DNA of 64,000 bases from Rhodoferax sp. (GTDB lineage Bacteria > Pseudomonadota > Gammaproteobacteria > Burkholderiales > Burkholderiaceae_C): contig JARWZT010000016.1 in assembly GCA_029866205.1 (NCBI GenBank), positions 62,001 through 126,000 of the forward strand, written 5' to 3'. Below, piece after piece: positions 17,546-26,851 of the stretch (its first letter is position 1; each line of letters begins with the position of its first letter). A model generated the notes under the pieces. The model made no database searches and was not told where the DNA came from. It saw only the letters and a list, made by a program, of their open reading frames with translations. Position numbers and translations under genes: made by a program.

Positions 17546-17955
17546 TGCTGCGTTACCTGCTGGACACCAACATCGTCATCTACGTGTTGAAGCGCCGACC
17601 CGTCGAGGTGCTTTCCACCTTCAACGCCAATGCCAGCCGCATGGCAATTTCCTCCATTACCCTCGCCGAACTCTTGCACGGTGCGGAGAAAAGCAGCCGC
17701 GTGAGCGAGAACTTGGCCGCTATCGAGGACTTTTGCAGTCGCCTGCAAATTCTGTCCTATGGCACCAAGGCCGCGCAGCATTACGGAGCCATTCGCGCCG
17801 CCTTGGAAAAACTCGGCCAGCCTATCGGTGTGAACGACATGCACATTGCAGCGCACGCCCGCAGCGAAGGCCTAGTGCTGGTGACGAACAACATGGGGGA
17901 GTTCACACGGGTGCCTGCGCTGGAAGCAGAGAACTGGGTCCACACGGCGCAGTAA
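17545..17955 (+). CDS. vapC: Ribonuclease toxin VapC (PIN domain)
   Basis: A 136-residue PIN-domain endoribonuclease. Acidic active-site residues are visible in YLLDTNIVIY, in TLAELLHGAE, and in the NDMHIAAHARSEGLVLVTNN segment. Family members cleave initiator tRNA or rRNA; the target here is not predictable. The reading frame is intact and full length. Being next to a decayed exporter operon, the module looks like part of an acquired patch. Confidence 0.92.
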   Translation: MLRYLLDTNIVIYVLKRRPVEVLSTFNANASRMAISSITLAELLHGAEKSSRVSENLAAIEDFCSRLQILSYGTKAAQHYGAIRAALEKLGQPIGVNDMHIAAHARSEGLVLVTNNMGEFTRVPALEAENWVHTAQ

Positions 17956-18010
17956 GTCACGCGTTGTCGTGCATCAATCGCACAAAAGTGCGGCAACTGC
18001 CACGCCAAGT

Positions 18011-18031
18011 TTGCCGCGATAGCTGCGGCAA
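18011..18031. other. Hairpin between vapC and ybaL
   Basis: TTGCCGC-GATAGCT-GCGGCAA is a perfect 7-bp inverted repeat in the 170-bp convergent gap. It may end transcription from either side, but no T-run follows. Confidence 0.35.
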
Positions 18032-18125
18032 GGGGCGACCGGCGGTCGTTGGAGACTTCTAAAAGACAGAGTTTGTGACAGGCTGCTAACACTGCACCGA
18101 GGGTCACGGCAACACCTCCCCCGCA

Positions 18126-19817
18126 TCACCCCGAAAACCGGCTCCCCACATGGGCGGACATGCCTTTGGCGAGTTCTTCTTCGCCAAAGAACACCATGCC
18201 GATGCCTTCTTTGGTGAGCAGCAAGGTGTCGTCTTCGCTGTGCGATCGCAGCAGGATTTCGATGTCGGGGTTGAGCGCGCGAGCGGTGTCTGCCATGTGC
18301 CGAAAGTGCAGCGTGTCGGGAGTGGCCACCACCAGCATTGCGGCCTTGGCGATGTGCGCCTGAATCAGCACTTCGGGCTCGGCGGCGCTGCCTGAAACGG
18401 CCGCACGGCCGGCGTTGCGCAGGCTTTCCACCACCTCGCGGTTTTGCTCCACCACCACATACGGAATGCTGCGCGCGTCCATAAACTCGGCGATGCGCCG
18501 GCCCACGCGGCCGTAGCCCACCAGCACCACCTGGCCTTCCAGAAACTTGCGGTCGGTAGACATGGGCAACTCGGCAAACGGGTCTTGGCGCAGCTCCAGG
18601 CGGCGCGCCACGGCCGACTTGCGCAACACCCAGCGGCGCAACGGCTCAATCGCGGAAAACAAAAAAGAATTGACCGAGATGGAAATCAGCACCGCCGCCA
18701 AAATCAGGCTCACGCCTTCGGTTTGCATAAGGCCCAGGCTCAGGCCCAAGCCCGCCAAAATAATCGAAAACTCGCCAATCTGTCCCAAGCTCACCGCAAT
18801 GGACAGCGCCGTGTTCAAGGGGTACTTGAGCAACAACACCACCACGAGTGCGGCAATCAGGTTTCCAAAAATCGCGATCAAGACCACCAGCATCAGCTTG
18901 AACGGATGGTCTATAAAAATACAGGGGTCCACCACCATGCCGATGGAGACAAAAAAGAGCACCGAGAACGCGTCGCGCAAGGGCAGCGTTTCTTCGGCGG
19001 CGCGGTGGCTGTACTCCGACTCACGCATCACCACGCCGGCCACAAACGCACCCAGCGCAATCGACACGCCAAAAAATTTGGACGCGCCAAAGGCGATACC
19101 AATGGCGGTGGCAATCACGGCCAGCGTAAACAGCTCGCGCGAGCCGGTCTTGGCCACTTGCCACAAAAACCAGGGCAAAACACGCTTACCCACAATGAAC
19201 ATGAGTGCGATGAAGGCACACACTTCCAGCAGCGTTTTGCCCACCGTCATCCACAAGGGCGAGTTCCCGGCCTGAGCCCCTGCCGAGTCGCCCAGCACAC
19301 CGGCCAGCGGTGGCAGCAGCACCAGCGCCAGCACGGTTACCAGGTCTTGCACCACAAGCCAGCCCACGGCGATGCGGCCGTTCATGGTGTCGAGCTGGCC
19401 GCGGGTTTCAAGCGCCTTGAGCAGCACCACCGTACTGGCGCAGGCCAGCGACAGGCCCAAAATCAAGGCGCCACCCAAAGACCAGTTCCAGAACCAGCCC
19501 ACCCCCATCCCGGCAGCAGTGGTAAGGCCCATCTGAATCAGCGCGCCCGGAACCGCAATCTTCTTGACCGACCACAGGTCTTGCGGTGAAAAGTGCAGGC
19601 CCACGCCAAACATGAGCAGCATGATGCCGATCTCGGACAGTTGCGCGGCGATTTGTGTGTCCGCCACAAAGCCAGGTGTCGCAGGGCCAATCAAAATGCC
19701 GGCCACCAGATAGCCCACCAAAGATGGAATCTTGACGCGCTCGGCCAAAAAGCCCAGCACCATGGCCACGCCAAAGGCGGCAGCCACGGTCGAGATCAGG
19801 GAGACATCATGGTCCAT
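18126..19817 (-). CDS. ybaL: Monovalent cation:proton antiporter, YbaL/KefB family (CPA2)
   Basis: A 563-residue inner-membrane antiporter, close in length to E. coli YbaL. An N-terminal Na+/H+ exchanger domain of about 12 helices (starting VLGFLAERVKIPSLVGYLVAGILIGP) is followed from about residue 415 by a cytoplasmic RCK/TrkA-N domain with the dinucleotide motif VLVGYGRVGRRIAEF. The RCK domain gates potassium or proton exchange in response to a nucleotide. It lies 48 bp downstream of rpe on the same strand. Confidence 0.9.
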   Translation of the reverse strand: MDHDVSLISTVAAAFGVAMVLGFLAERVKIPSLVGYLVAGILIGPATPGFVADTQIAAQLSEIGIMLLMFGVGLHFSPQDLWSVKKIAVPGALIQMGLTTAAGMGVGWFWNWSLGGALILGLSLACASTVVLLKALETRGQLDTMNGRIAVGWLVVQDLVTVLALVLLPPLAGVLGDSAGAQAGNSPLWMTVGKTLLEVCAFIALMFIVGKRVLPWFLWQVAKTGSRELFTLAVIATAIGIAFGASKFFGVSIALGAFVAGVVMRESEYSHRAAEETLPLRDAFSVLFFVSIGMVVDPCIFIDHPFKLMLVVLIAIFGNLIAALVVVLLLKYPLNTALSIAVSLGQIGEFSIILAGLGLSLGLMQTEGVSLILAAVLISISVNSFLFSAIEPLRRWVLRKSAVARRLELRQDPFAELPMSTDRKFLEGQVVLVGYGRVGRRIAEFMDARSIPYVVVEQNREVVESLRNAGRAAVSGSAAEPEVLIQAHIAKAAMLVVATPDTLHFRHMADTARALNPDIEILLRSHSEDDTLLLTKEGIGMVFFGEEELAKGMSAHVGSRFSG

Positions 19818-19865
19818 GCGAGCAATAGGCGTCGACTGCGGGTTGACGCCCCAAGGCCTCGGGGT

Positions 19866-20540
19866 TTAGGCCAGCGCCTGGCGCATCTGGCCGATCACGG
19901 CCTTGTAGTCTGGCTTGCCAAAAATCGCGCTGCCCGCCACAAAGGTGTCGGCACCCGCGTCGGCCACGCGGCGGATGTTGTCGGTCTTGATGCCACCGTC
20001 CACCTCGAGGCGAATGTCCTTGCCACTCGCGTCAATACGCCGGCGCACGTCTTCGATCTTGCGCAAGGCCGAGTCAATAAAGCTCTGGCCGCCAAAGCCA
20101 GGGTTCACGCTCATGATGAGCACCAGGTCAATGTCGTCAATCACCCAGTCCAGCACATCCAGCGGCTCGGCCGGGTTGAACACCAGGCCAGCTTTCACGC
20201 CTTTGCTCTTGATGGCCTGAATGCTGCGGTGCACATGGCCCGCGGCGTCGGGGTGAAAACTGATCAGGTCGGCGCCCGCGTCCGCAAAGGACGCTGCCAG
20301 CGCATCCACGGGCGAAATCATCAAATGCACGTCGATGGGCACCGCCACGCCGGCGGCCGTCTTGGCGTGGGGCTTCAGGGCGCTGCAGATCATGGGGCCG
20401 AAGGTCAGGTTGGGCACGTAATGGTTGTCCATCACGTCAAAGTGGATCCAGTCGGCGCCGGCATCAATGACGTTTTTGAGCTCCTCGCCCAGACGGGCAA
20501 AGTCGGCGGACAGCAAGGACGGGGCGATGCGGTAGTTCAT
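19866..20540 (-). CDS. rpe: Ribulose-phosphate 3-epimerase
   Basis: A 224-residue TIM-barrel enzyme that interconverts ribulose 5-phosphate and xylulose 5-phosphate in the pentose phosphate and Calvin cycles. Signature pieces are [43 protein letters not shown] and EVDGGI. It is full length and divergent from apaG with an 86-bp gap that must carry both promoters. Confidence 0.96.
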   Translation of the reverse strand: MNYRIAPSLLSADFARLGEELKNVIDAGADWIHFDVMDNHYVPNLTFGPMICSALKPHAKTAAGVAVPIDVHLMISPVDALAASFADAGADLISFHPDAAGHVHRSIQAIKSKGVKAGLVFNPAEPLDVLDWVIDDIDLVLIMSVNPGFGGQSFIDSALRKIEDVRRRIDASGKDIRLEVDGGIKTDNIRRVADAGADTFVAGSAIFGKPDYKAVIGQMRQALA

Positions 20541-20626
20541 GGTTTCGCTTTCTGCAGCAGGGTCAGGGCTAGGGGATTACGGACAAGCGCCTGAACATAC
20601 CCGATTTTCGGCAGTAGCATCGCGGC

Positions 20627-21037
20627 ATGTCCAAGCCAAACCACCCCTACCGGTTTTCTGTTGAAGTGTTTCCGCAGTACCTGCCAGAGCAATCGTCGCC
20701 CGAAAAGGGTTTGTACCTGTTTGCGTACACCATCACCATTGCCAATACCGGCAGCGTGACGGCCCAGCTGATATCGCGCACCTGGAACGTGAACGATGCC
20801 AACGGCCACACCGAAAAGGTGAAAGGTTTGGGCGTGGTCGGGCAGCAGCCCTTGCTCCAGCCCGGCCAGGCGTTTGAATACACCAGCGGCACCCGCTTGC
20901 GTACGCCCACCGGCACGATGCATGGCAGCTTTTTTTGTGTGGCCGAGGACGGTGAAAAATTTGACGTGGACATCCCCATGTTTGTGCTGGATGCCCTCAG
21001 CAGCAGCGGCGCCAGCGGCAAACGCACCCTGCACTAA
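20627..21037 (+). CDS. apaG: ApaG protein
   Basis: A 136-residue ApaG, an immunoglobulin-like (FN3-like) fold protein. Landmarks are FAYTITIANTGSVTAQLISRTW, then GQQPLLQPGQAFEYTSG and GSFFCVAEDGEKFDVDIP. ApaG is linked genetically to Co2+/Mg2+ resistance and Ap4A levels in enterobacteria, mechanism unclear. It leads a six-gene plus-strand run with thiL 15 bp downstream. Confidence 0.92.
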   Translation: MSKPNHPYRFSVEVFPQYLPEQSSPEKGLYLFAYTITIANTGSVTAQLISRTWNVNDANGHTEKVKGLGVVGQQPLLQPGQAFEYTSGTRLRTPTGTMHGSFFCVAEDGEKFDVDIPMFVLDALSSSGASGKRTLH

Positions 21038-21052
21038 GGCCAAAGGTGCGCC

Positions 21053-22117
21053 GTGGGCGAGTTTGACCTGATCCGCCGTTTTTTTACCCGGCCCACGCCC
21101 CACGCGGTGCTGGGCGTGGGCGACGATTGCGCCCTGCTCCAAAGTGCACCCGGCATGCAAATGGCCATTTCCACCGACATGCTGGTCAGCGGTCGGCACT
21201 TTTTTGCCGATACCGATCCGCAGGCGCTGGGCCACAAATGCCTGGCGGTCAACCTGAGTGATCTGGCAGCCTGCGGTGCGCGGCCGCTGGCGTTTACGCT
21301 GGCGCTGGCGCTGCCCGAGGCCGACGAAGCCTGGCTTGCACCTTTTGCCCAAGGGCTGTTGGCGCTGGCGGACGCCCATGGATGCGAGCTCATTGGCGGC
21401 GACACCACGCGCGGGCCGCTAAGCATTTGCATCACCGTGTTTGGCGAAGTGCCGGCGCAGAGCCGCAACCCACGCCACCCGCTGGTACCGACCAGCGCCT
21501 TGCTGCGCAGTGGCGCGCAGGCGGGCGACGACATTTATGTCAGCGGCACCCTGGGCGACGCGGCGCTGGCCCTGCAGGCGCTGTGGGGCCAGGTGGCGCT
21601 GCCGCCCGAGGTGCTGGTACAGGCCCGCCAGCGTCTGGAGCGCCCCAGCCCGCGCGTGGCTTTGGGCCAGGCGCTGCGCGGTGTGGCCAGCGCCTGCGCT
21701 GATGTGAGCGATGGCCTGATCGGCGATCTGGGCCACATCCTGGAGCGCTCGGCCTTGGGCGCGCGGGTAGACACCGAACGTGTCTTGCCACTCTTGGCCG
21801 CCCGCAGCCATTTCCCGGGCGGCAGTGTGCAGTTTGACCAACAGCTAAGCCATGCGCCAGACGCCCAACATCCCGCCGCCTTGGCACTGCAGTGCGTGCT
21901 GGCCGGGGGCGACGACTACGAGCTGGTGTTTTGCGCGGCGCCCGCCCAGCGCGACGCGGTACAGGCGGCCGCCACGCAGAGCGGCACACCGGTGACCCGC
22001 ATTGGTACCATGCAGGCCGCGCCAGGGCTGCACCTGGTGGACGGCCAGGGCCGCACCGTAGCGCCCCAATTCGCGTCTTTTGACCATTTTTCTGCCTCTC
22101 GCTCCCGCCCCGCATGA
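21053..22117 (+). CDS. thiL: Thiamine-monophosphate kinase
   Basis: A 354-residue ThiL that phosphorylates thiamine monophosphate to the active diphosphate. The GTG start at 21053 leads directly into GEFDLIRRFF, the normal ThiL beginning; VLGVGDDCALL supplies the Mg-ATP Asp pair, and DVSDGLIGDLGHI and GGDDYELVF are conserved. Its end overlaps pgpA by 4 bp. Confidence 0.95.
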   Translation: MGEFDLIRRFFTRPTPHAVLGVGDDCALLQSAPGMQMAISTDMLVSGRHFFADTDPQALGHKCLAVNLSDLAACGARPLAFTLALALPEADEAWLAPFAQGLLALADAHGCELIGGDTTRGPLSICITVFGEVPAQSRNPRHPLVPTSALLRSGAQAGDDIYVSGTLGDAALALQALWGQVALPPEVLVQARQRLERPSPRVALGQALRGVASACADVSDGLIGDLGHILERSALGARVDTERVLPLLAARSHFPGGSVQFDQQLSHAPDAQHPAALALQCVLAGGDDYELVFCAAPAQRDAVQAAATQSGTPVTRIGTMQAAPGLHLVDGQGRTVAPQFASFDHFSASRSRPA

Positions 22118-22683
22118 CTGACGCCCAAACCGTTCACCCCACCAACGCCGGAGGCACCCGTTTTAGCGCCCGCCCGACGCTGCGCTTCATGCTGGCGAAC
22201 CCGGCGCATTTGCTGGCGCTGGGTTTTGGTTCGGGTTTGAGCCGTTTTGCGCCGGGCACGGCGGGCACGCTCTGGGCGTGGGTGTTTTATCTGGCGCTTT
22301 CGCCCTGGATGAATGACCTGCGTTGGGCCTTGCTGATTGGCGCGTCGGTGCCGCTGGGGTGGTGGGTCTGCACCGTGACCGCCCGCAATATGGGCGTGCT
22401 CGATCCTGCCAGCGTGGTGTGGGACGAAGTCGTGGCGTTCTGGCTCATCCTGTGGCTGGTGATGCCCACCGGGCTGCTGGGCCAATTGGTGGCTTTTGGC
22501 CTGTTCCGGTTTTTTGACGCGGTCAAGCCCGGCCCCGTGGGCTGGGCAGACCGCCTGTACCACGGCCTAGACCCCAGCACCGACCGATGGGCTTGGGCCA
22601 AGGCCGGCTGGGGCATCATGCTCGACGACCTGGTGGCCGCAGGCTGCACACTCCTGGTGATTGCGCTGTGGCGGGCATGGTGA
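22114..22683 (+). CDS. pgpA: Phosphatidylglycerophosphatase A
   Basis: A 189-residue inner-membrane phosphatase that dephosphorylates phosphatidylglycerophosphate to phosphatidylglycerol. Recognisable parts are FGSGLSRFAPGTAGTL, the acidic WDEVVAFW and FRFFDAVKPGP, plus a C-terminal LDDLVAA segment. It is coupled on both sides: 4-bp overlap with thiL and a short overlap with cinA. Confidence 0.94.
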   Translation: MTDAQTVHPTNAGGTRFSARPTLRFMLANPAHLLALGFGSGLSRFAPGTAGTLWAWVFYLALSPWMNDLRWALLIGASVPLGWWVCTVTARNMGVLDPASVVWDEVVAFWLILWLVMPTGLLGQLVAFGLFRFFDAVKPGPVGWADRLYHGLDPSTDRWAWAKAGWGIMLDDLVAAGCTLLVIALWRAW

Positions 22684-23225
22684 CGGCGGGACCAACAGCC
22701 GCTGGCGCAGCGCCTGCCGAGGGCGACACCGCGCAACTGGTGCAAGCGCTGGCAGATCAGCTGCTGGCACGCGGCTGGATGCTGGCGGCTGCCGAGAGCT
22801 GCACCGGTGGCCTGATTGCGGCGGCCTGCACCGATCTGGCGGGGTCGAGCCAATGGTTTGAGCGCGGCTTTGTCACCTATTCCAACGCCGCCAAAGCCCA
22901 GATGCTGGGCGTGGACGCGGCGCTCATCGCACAACACGGCGCCGTGAGCGAAGCGGTGGCCCGGGCCATGGCGCAGGGCGCATTGCCGCATTCCCAGGCC
23001 CAAGTCGCCTTGGCGGTTTCTGGGGTGGCCGGCCCCGGGGGTGGCAGCGCAGACAAACCGGTGGGCACGGTGTGGTTTGCCTGGGCATGGGCCGGACAGG
23101 TGATCGCTGAAAAACAAACTTTCGCCGGAGACCGCGCCACCGTGCGCCAAGCCACGGTGCAGCACAGCCTGCGCCGTCTGCTGGAACTGCTGCCCTCGCA
23201 CGGTACCGGTCGCGCGGCTGCATGA
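22677..23225 (+). CDS. cinA: CinA C-terminal domain protein (nicotinamide-nucleotide amidase)
   Basis: A 182-residue stand-alone CinA C-terminal domain (PncC type), which deamidates NMN in the NAD salvage route. AAAESCTGGLIAA carries the catalytic Ser/Thr region, and GVAGPGGGSADKPVGTVW is the second signature. The ATG at 22677 overlaps pgpA by 7 bp; the next codon, GTG at 22680, is an equally plausible start. The end overlaps argO by 4 bp. Confidence 0.9.
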   Translation: MVTAGPTAAGAAPAEGDTAQLVQALADQLLARGWMLAAAESCTGGLIAAACTDLAGSSQWFERGFVTYSNAAKAQMLGVDAALIAQHGAVSEAVARAMAQGALPHSQAQVALAVSGVAGPGGGSADKPVGTVWFAWAWAGQVIAEKQTFAGDRATVRQATVQHSLRRLLELLPSHGTGRAAA

Positions 23226-23848
23226 ACGCCGATTTCTGGAGCGGCTTTGCCACCAGCCTGGCGCTGATCGTGGCCATCGGCTCCCAGAATGCTTTTGTAC
23301 TGCGCCAGGGCATCTTGCGCCAGCATGTGGCCGCGCTGGTACTGTTTTGCGCCGCATCGGACGCGCTGCTGATCGTGGCGGGCATCGCGGGCGCCGGGGC
23401 ACTGGTGCAAGGCAATCCTTTGTTTATGGAAATCACCCGGATCGGCGGCACGCTGTTTCTGCTGAGCTACGGTCTGCTGGCGGCACGGCGGGCGGCGGGC
23501 ACGGGCGCCTTGCAGGTGGCGGACACGCCGGGCCTGACCTTGGGCGCGGCGCTGGCGAGTTGCTTTGCGTTTACCTTTTTAAACCCGCACGTCTACCTGG
23601 ACACCGTGGTGGTGTTGGGGTCGGTCGCCAACCAGCGTGGCGAGGACGGGCGCTGGCTGTTTGCCGGTGGCGCCGCGCTGGCCAGTGGCGCGTGGTTTGC
23701 GGCCCTGGGCTTTGGCGCGCGCTTGTTGCAACCCCTGTTTGCACGACCGCTCGCCTGGCGCGTGCTGGACGCCCTGATTGCACTGACGATGCTGGCGCTG
23801 GCGGCGATGGTATGGTTCAGTGGGGCCGCAGTTTCGAGCCCCGCATAA
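23222..23848 (+). CDS. argO: LysE/ArgO family amino acid exporter
   Basis: A 208-residue exporter with about six helices. The N-terminal pattern IVAIGSQNAFVLRQGILRQHV and FTFLNPHVYLDTVV are those of the LysE/ArgO branch that exports basic amino acids, rather than the RhtB branch. It is coupled to cinA by a 4-bp overlap. Confidence 0.85.
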   Translation: MNADFWSGFATSLALIVAIGSQNAFVLRQGILRQHVAALVLFCAASDALLIVAGIAGAGALVQGNPLFMEITRIGGTLFLLSYGLLAARRAAGTGALQVADTPGLTLGAALASCFAFTFLNPHVYLDTVVVLGSVANQRGEDGRWLFAGGAALASGAWFAALGFGARLLQPLFARPLAWRVLDALIALTMLALAAMVWFSGAAVSSPA

Positions 23849-23864
23849 CAAAGAGGAACAAACC

Positions 23865-25484
23865 ATGTTGAAGTTGCTGCATTTTGTGTACCCCATGCGG
23901 TATTTGGCCTTCACGCTGTGCGTGCTGGGATTCTTATTCAGTGCCACGCTGTGGGCCGGCGGTGGACACATCGTGCCGGTGCTGGTGCTGGGTTATTTGA
24001 GCGGCGTAGGGGTGCACGACTTGCTGCAGTCCAAGCGTTCGATTTTGCGCAACTACCCGGTCATTGGGCACCTGCGTTTTTTACTCGAATTTATTCGGCC
24101 GGAGATTCGCCAGTACTTCATTGAGAGCGACAACGAGGCCGCACCGTTTTCGCGTGCGCAGCGCTCGCTGGTGTACCAGCGCGCCAAGGGCGACTCTGAC
24201 AAACACCCCTTCGGCTCCCAAATGGACGCCTACGCTAACGGCCACGAATGGATGACGCACTCGGTAGCGCCCACGTCCGTGGCCAGCCACGACTTTCGGA
24301 TCACCATTGGACCCGACACCGCGCAACCCTACAGCGCCAGCGTGTTCAACATCTCAGCCATGAGCTTTGGCGCGCTCAGTGCCAACGCGATCCAGGCACT
24401 CAACGCGGGCGCCAAGCGTGGCGGCTTTGCCCATGACACGGGCGAGGGCTCGATCTCGGTACACCACCGCAAGCATGGCGGCGATTTGATTTGGGAAGTG
24501 GCATCAGGCTACTTTGGCTGCCGCAATGAAGATGGCACCTTCAACGCCGAAAAGTTCAAGGCCAATGCCTGCGACCCACAGGTCAAGCTGATTGAGATCA
24601 AGCTCAGCCAAGGCGCCAAACCGGGCCACGGCGGCGTGCTGCCCGGCCCCAAAGTAACAGCCGAAATTGCCCAGGCACGCGGCGTTCCCATGGGGGTGGA
24701 CTGCGTCTCTCCGGCGGCCCACAGCGCATTTGGCAGCCCGGTGGAAATGATGCATTTCATTGCCCGTCTGCGCGAACTCTCGGGTGGCAAGCCCACCGGC
24801 TTCAAGCTGTGCATTGGCCACCCTTGGGAATGGTTTTCCATGGTCAAGGCCATGTTGCAAACCGGCATCACGCCCGACTTTATTGTGGTCGATGGCACCG
24901 AAGGCGGTACCGGCGCGGCACCGGTCGAATTTATTGACCACGTAGGCTCCCCGCTGCAAGAAGGCCTGATGCTGGTGCACAACACCTTGCGCGGTGCCGG
25001 GCTGCGTGATCGCATCAAGATTGGCTGCGCGGGCAAGGTGATCACCGCGTTTGACGTGGCGCGCCTGATGGCGCTGGGCGCCGATTGGTGCAACAGTGCG
25101 CGCGGCTTCATGTTTGCGCTGGGGTGCCTGCAAGCCCAGACCTGCCATACCGGCCACTGCCCCACCGGCGTAGCCACGCAAGACAGCCTGCGCCAGCAAG
25201 CGCTGGTGGTGCCCGACAAAGCCGAGCGTGTCTACCACTTCCACCAGCAGACACTGCATGCGCTGCAAGAGTTGGTACAAGCCGCGGGCGTGCAGCACCC
25301 CAACCAAATCACGGCCCACCACATCGTGCGGCGTACCGGCGACCACACCGTGGCCAGCCTGGCGCAAGCCTTGTTGAACGAAATTCCGGTAGGCAGCCTG
25401 TTGGGTGAAAGCCTGGACGAGTTGCCGCTGCTCTACCGTCGCCACTGGGCACAAGCCCGCGCCGAGAGCTTCGCCTTGGCCTGA
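23865..25484 (+). CDS. FMN-binding glutamate-synthase-like protein
   Basis: A 539-residue protein with two N-terminal hydrophobic helices followed by an FMN/ferredoxin-type GltS domain. It shows SAMSFGALSANAIQALNAGAK, GTEGGTGAAPVEF and a cysteine cluster for a 3Fe-4S centre (CLQAQTCHTGHCPTG). The glutaminase domain of classic GltB is absent, so it belongs to the stand-alone, archaeal-type family found widely in bacteria, probably membrane-anchored; its electron partner and real substrate are unknown. AGAGGAAC precedes the ATG at 23865. Confidence 0.85.
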   Translation: MLKLLHFVYPMRYLAFTLCVLGFLFSATLWAGGGHIVPVLVLGYLSGVGVHDLLQSKRSILRNYPVIGHLRFLLEFIRPEIRQYFIESDNEAAPFSRAQRSLVYQRAKGDSDKHPFGSQMDAYANGHEWMTHSVAPTSVASHDFRITIGPDTAQPYSASVFNISAMSFGALSANAIQALNAGAKRGGFAHDTGEGSISVHHRKHGGDLIWEVASGYFGCRNEDGTFNAEKFKANACDPQVKLIEIKLSQGAKPGHGGVLPGPKVTAEIAQARGVPMGVDCVSPAAHSAFGSPVEMMHFIARLRELSGGKPTGFKLCIGHPWEWFSMVKAMLQTGITPDFIVVDGTEGGTGAAPVEFIDHVGSPLQEGLMLVHNTLRGAGLRDRIKIGCAGKVITAFDVARLMALGADWCNSARGFMFALGCLQAQTCHTGHCPTGVATQDSLRQQALVVPDKAERVYHFHQQTLHALQELVQAAGVQHPNQITAHHIVRRTGDHTVASLAQALLNEIPVGSLLGESLDELPLLYRRHWAQARAESFALA

Positions 25485-25985
25485 TCAGCCGCCTTGGGCC
25501 CGGATTTTTTTCAGGAGCGCGGTAGTGGAGTAGCCCGACACAAAGGGCAGCGCCAGCGCGTGACCACCCCAAGATTCGACCAGCGCGGTTTCAGGCAGAC
25601 GCGCCATGTCGTAGTCCCCGCCCTTGACCAAAATATCAGGGCGTATTTCAGCAATCAGCGCCTCGGGCGTGTCTTCGTCAAACCAGGTCACCAGGCTAAC
25701 GGCCTGTTGGCCGGCCATGACCACGGCGCGGTCATCCTGCGCATTGAGCGGCCGATCGTCACCCTTGCCCAGGCGGCGCACCGACGCGTCGGTGTTCAGT
25801 GCCACGATCAGGCTGGCACCCAGTGCCCGCGCTTGCGCCAGATACAGCACGTGGCCACGGTGCAATACGTCAAACACCCCATTGGTAAACACCCAGGGAC
25901 GCGGCAGCTTTTCGAGAGCGGCTGCCAGGTCGGAACGTGGGCAAATCTTGTCCAGCAAATCGGGGGCTGGATACGTGGCGCTCAT
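25485..25985 (-). CDS. rfaE2: D-glycero-beta-D-manno-heptose 1-phosphate adenylyltransferase
   Basis: A 166-residue nucleotidyltransferase with the HxGH-type motif NGVFDVLHRGHVLYL and KGGDYD, making ADP-heptose for the LPS core. It is the single-domain form (HldC/RfaE2), not the kinase fusion of E. coli. waaF, which uses ADP-heptose, is also in this window. It overlaps the upstream ferritin-like gene by 4 bp, and its stop abuts that of the convergent glutamate-synthase-like gene. Confidence 0.93.
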   Translation of the reverse strand: MSATYPAPDLLDKICPRSDLAAALEKLPRPWVFTNGVFDVLHRGHVLYLAQARALGASLIVALNTDASVRRLGKGDDRPLNAQDDRAVVMAGQQAVSLVTWFDEDTPEALIAEIRPDILVKGGDYDMARLPETALVESWGGHALALPFVSGYSTTALLKKIRAQGG

Positions 25986-26851
25986 GCCATGCCGGCCGGG
26001 GCGGGCGGGGCTACCGCGCCAGCCAGATCGCGCGCAAGCTCTTTGCGGTATTTGTTGAGTTCTTGCACCGTGGCAAAACTGCGCTCAAGCAGCAGACTCA
26101 TGTTGTGCAAAATCCGCTCCACCACCTTGGTCTCCCAGACATCGTCAAACTTGATTTGCTGGTCGAGCCAGTGCTCCAGCCACTGCGGATTGGGCAGGCG
26201 GCTTTGAATCGTATCGTTAGGAAACAAAGCCTTGCTGACGTGCAGATTGGTAGGGTGCAGGGCCTGTGCGGTGCGCCGGGCGCTGGCCATCAACACGCCC
26301 ACTTTGGCAAATGCGCTTTTGGCCTCGATTCCGACGTTTTGAATCGCGCGCTTCATGTACTTGAGGTAGGCGCCACCGTGGCGCGCTTCGTCCTGGCTCA
26401 GGCGGGTATAAATCGCCTTGATGACGGGTTCGGTGTGCCATTCGCTAGCGCGGCGGTACCAGTGGTTGAGGCGGATTTCGCCGCAAAAGTGCAGCATCAG
26501 GGTCTCGAGCGCGGGCGCAGGGTCAAACTCAAAGCGGACGTTGTGCAGCTCGGCTTCGGTGGGCACCAGGTCGGGCCGGAAGCGGCGCAAGTATTCCATC
26601 AGCACCAGTGCATGCTTTTGCTCTTCAAAAAACCAGATCGACATAAAGGCCGAAAAGTCGCTGTCGCCCTGGTTGTCGCGCAAGAACATCTCTGTGGCCG
26701 GCAGCGCAGACCACTCGGTAATCGCGTTCATCTTGATCGTGGTGGCCTGTTCGTCGGTGAGCGCGCTGGCGTCAAAACTGTCCCAGGGAATGTCGCGCTC
26801 CATGTCCCAACGCACGGCTTCCAGCTGACGAAAAAGTTCGGGGTAAAGCAT
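25982..26851 (-). CDS. Ferritin-like di-iron protein
   Basis: A 289-residue helical protein carrying the complete di-iron carboxylate fingerprint: a first Glu around TEWSALPATEMF, EEQKHA (ExxH), GEIRLNHWY, and DEARHG (ExxH). This [E..ExxH]x2 pattern is that of acyl-ACP desaturases, RNR R2 and related oxygenases. I do not know its substrate. It is translationally coupled to rfaE2 and lies head to head with the lipid-modification operon (166-bp shared upstream region), so an oxidative step on lipids or LPS is a guess worth testing. Confidence 0.75.
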   Translation of the reverse strand: MLYPELFRQLEAVRWDMERDIPWDSFDASALTDEQATTIKMNAITEWSALPATEMFLRDNQGDSDFSAFMSIWFFEEQKHALVLMEYLRRFRPDLVPTEAELHNVRFEFDPAPALETLMLHFCGEIRLNHWYRRASEWHTEPVIKAIYTRLSQDEARHGGAYLKYMKRAIQNVGIEAKSAFAKVGVLMASARRTAQALHPTNLHVSKALFPNDTIQSRLPNPQWLEHWLDQQIKFDDVWETKVVERILHNMSLLLERSFATVQELNKYRKELARDLAGAVAPPAPAGMA

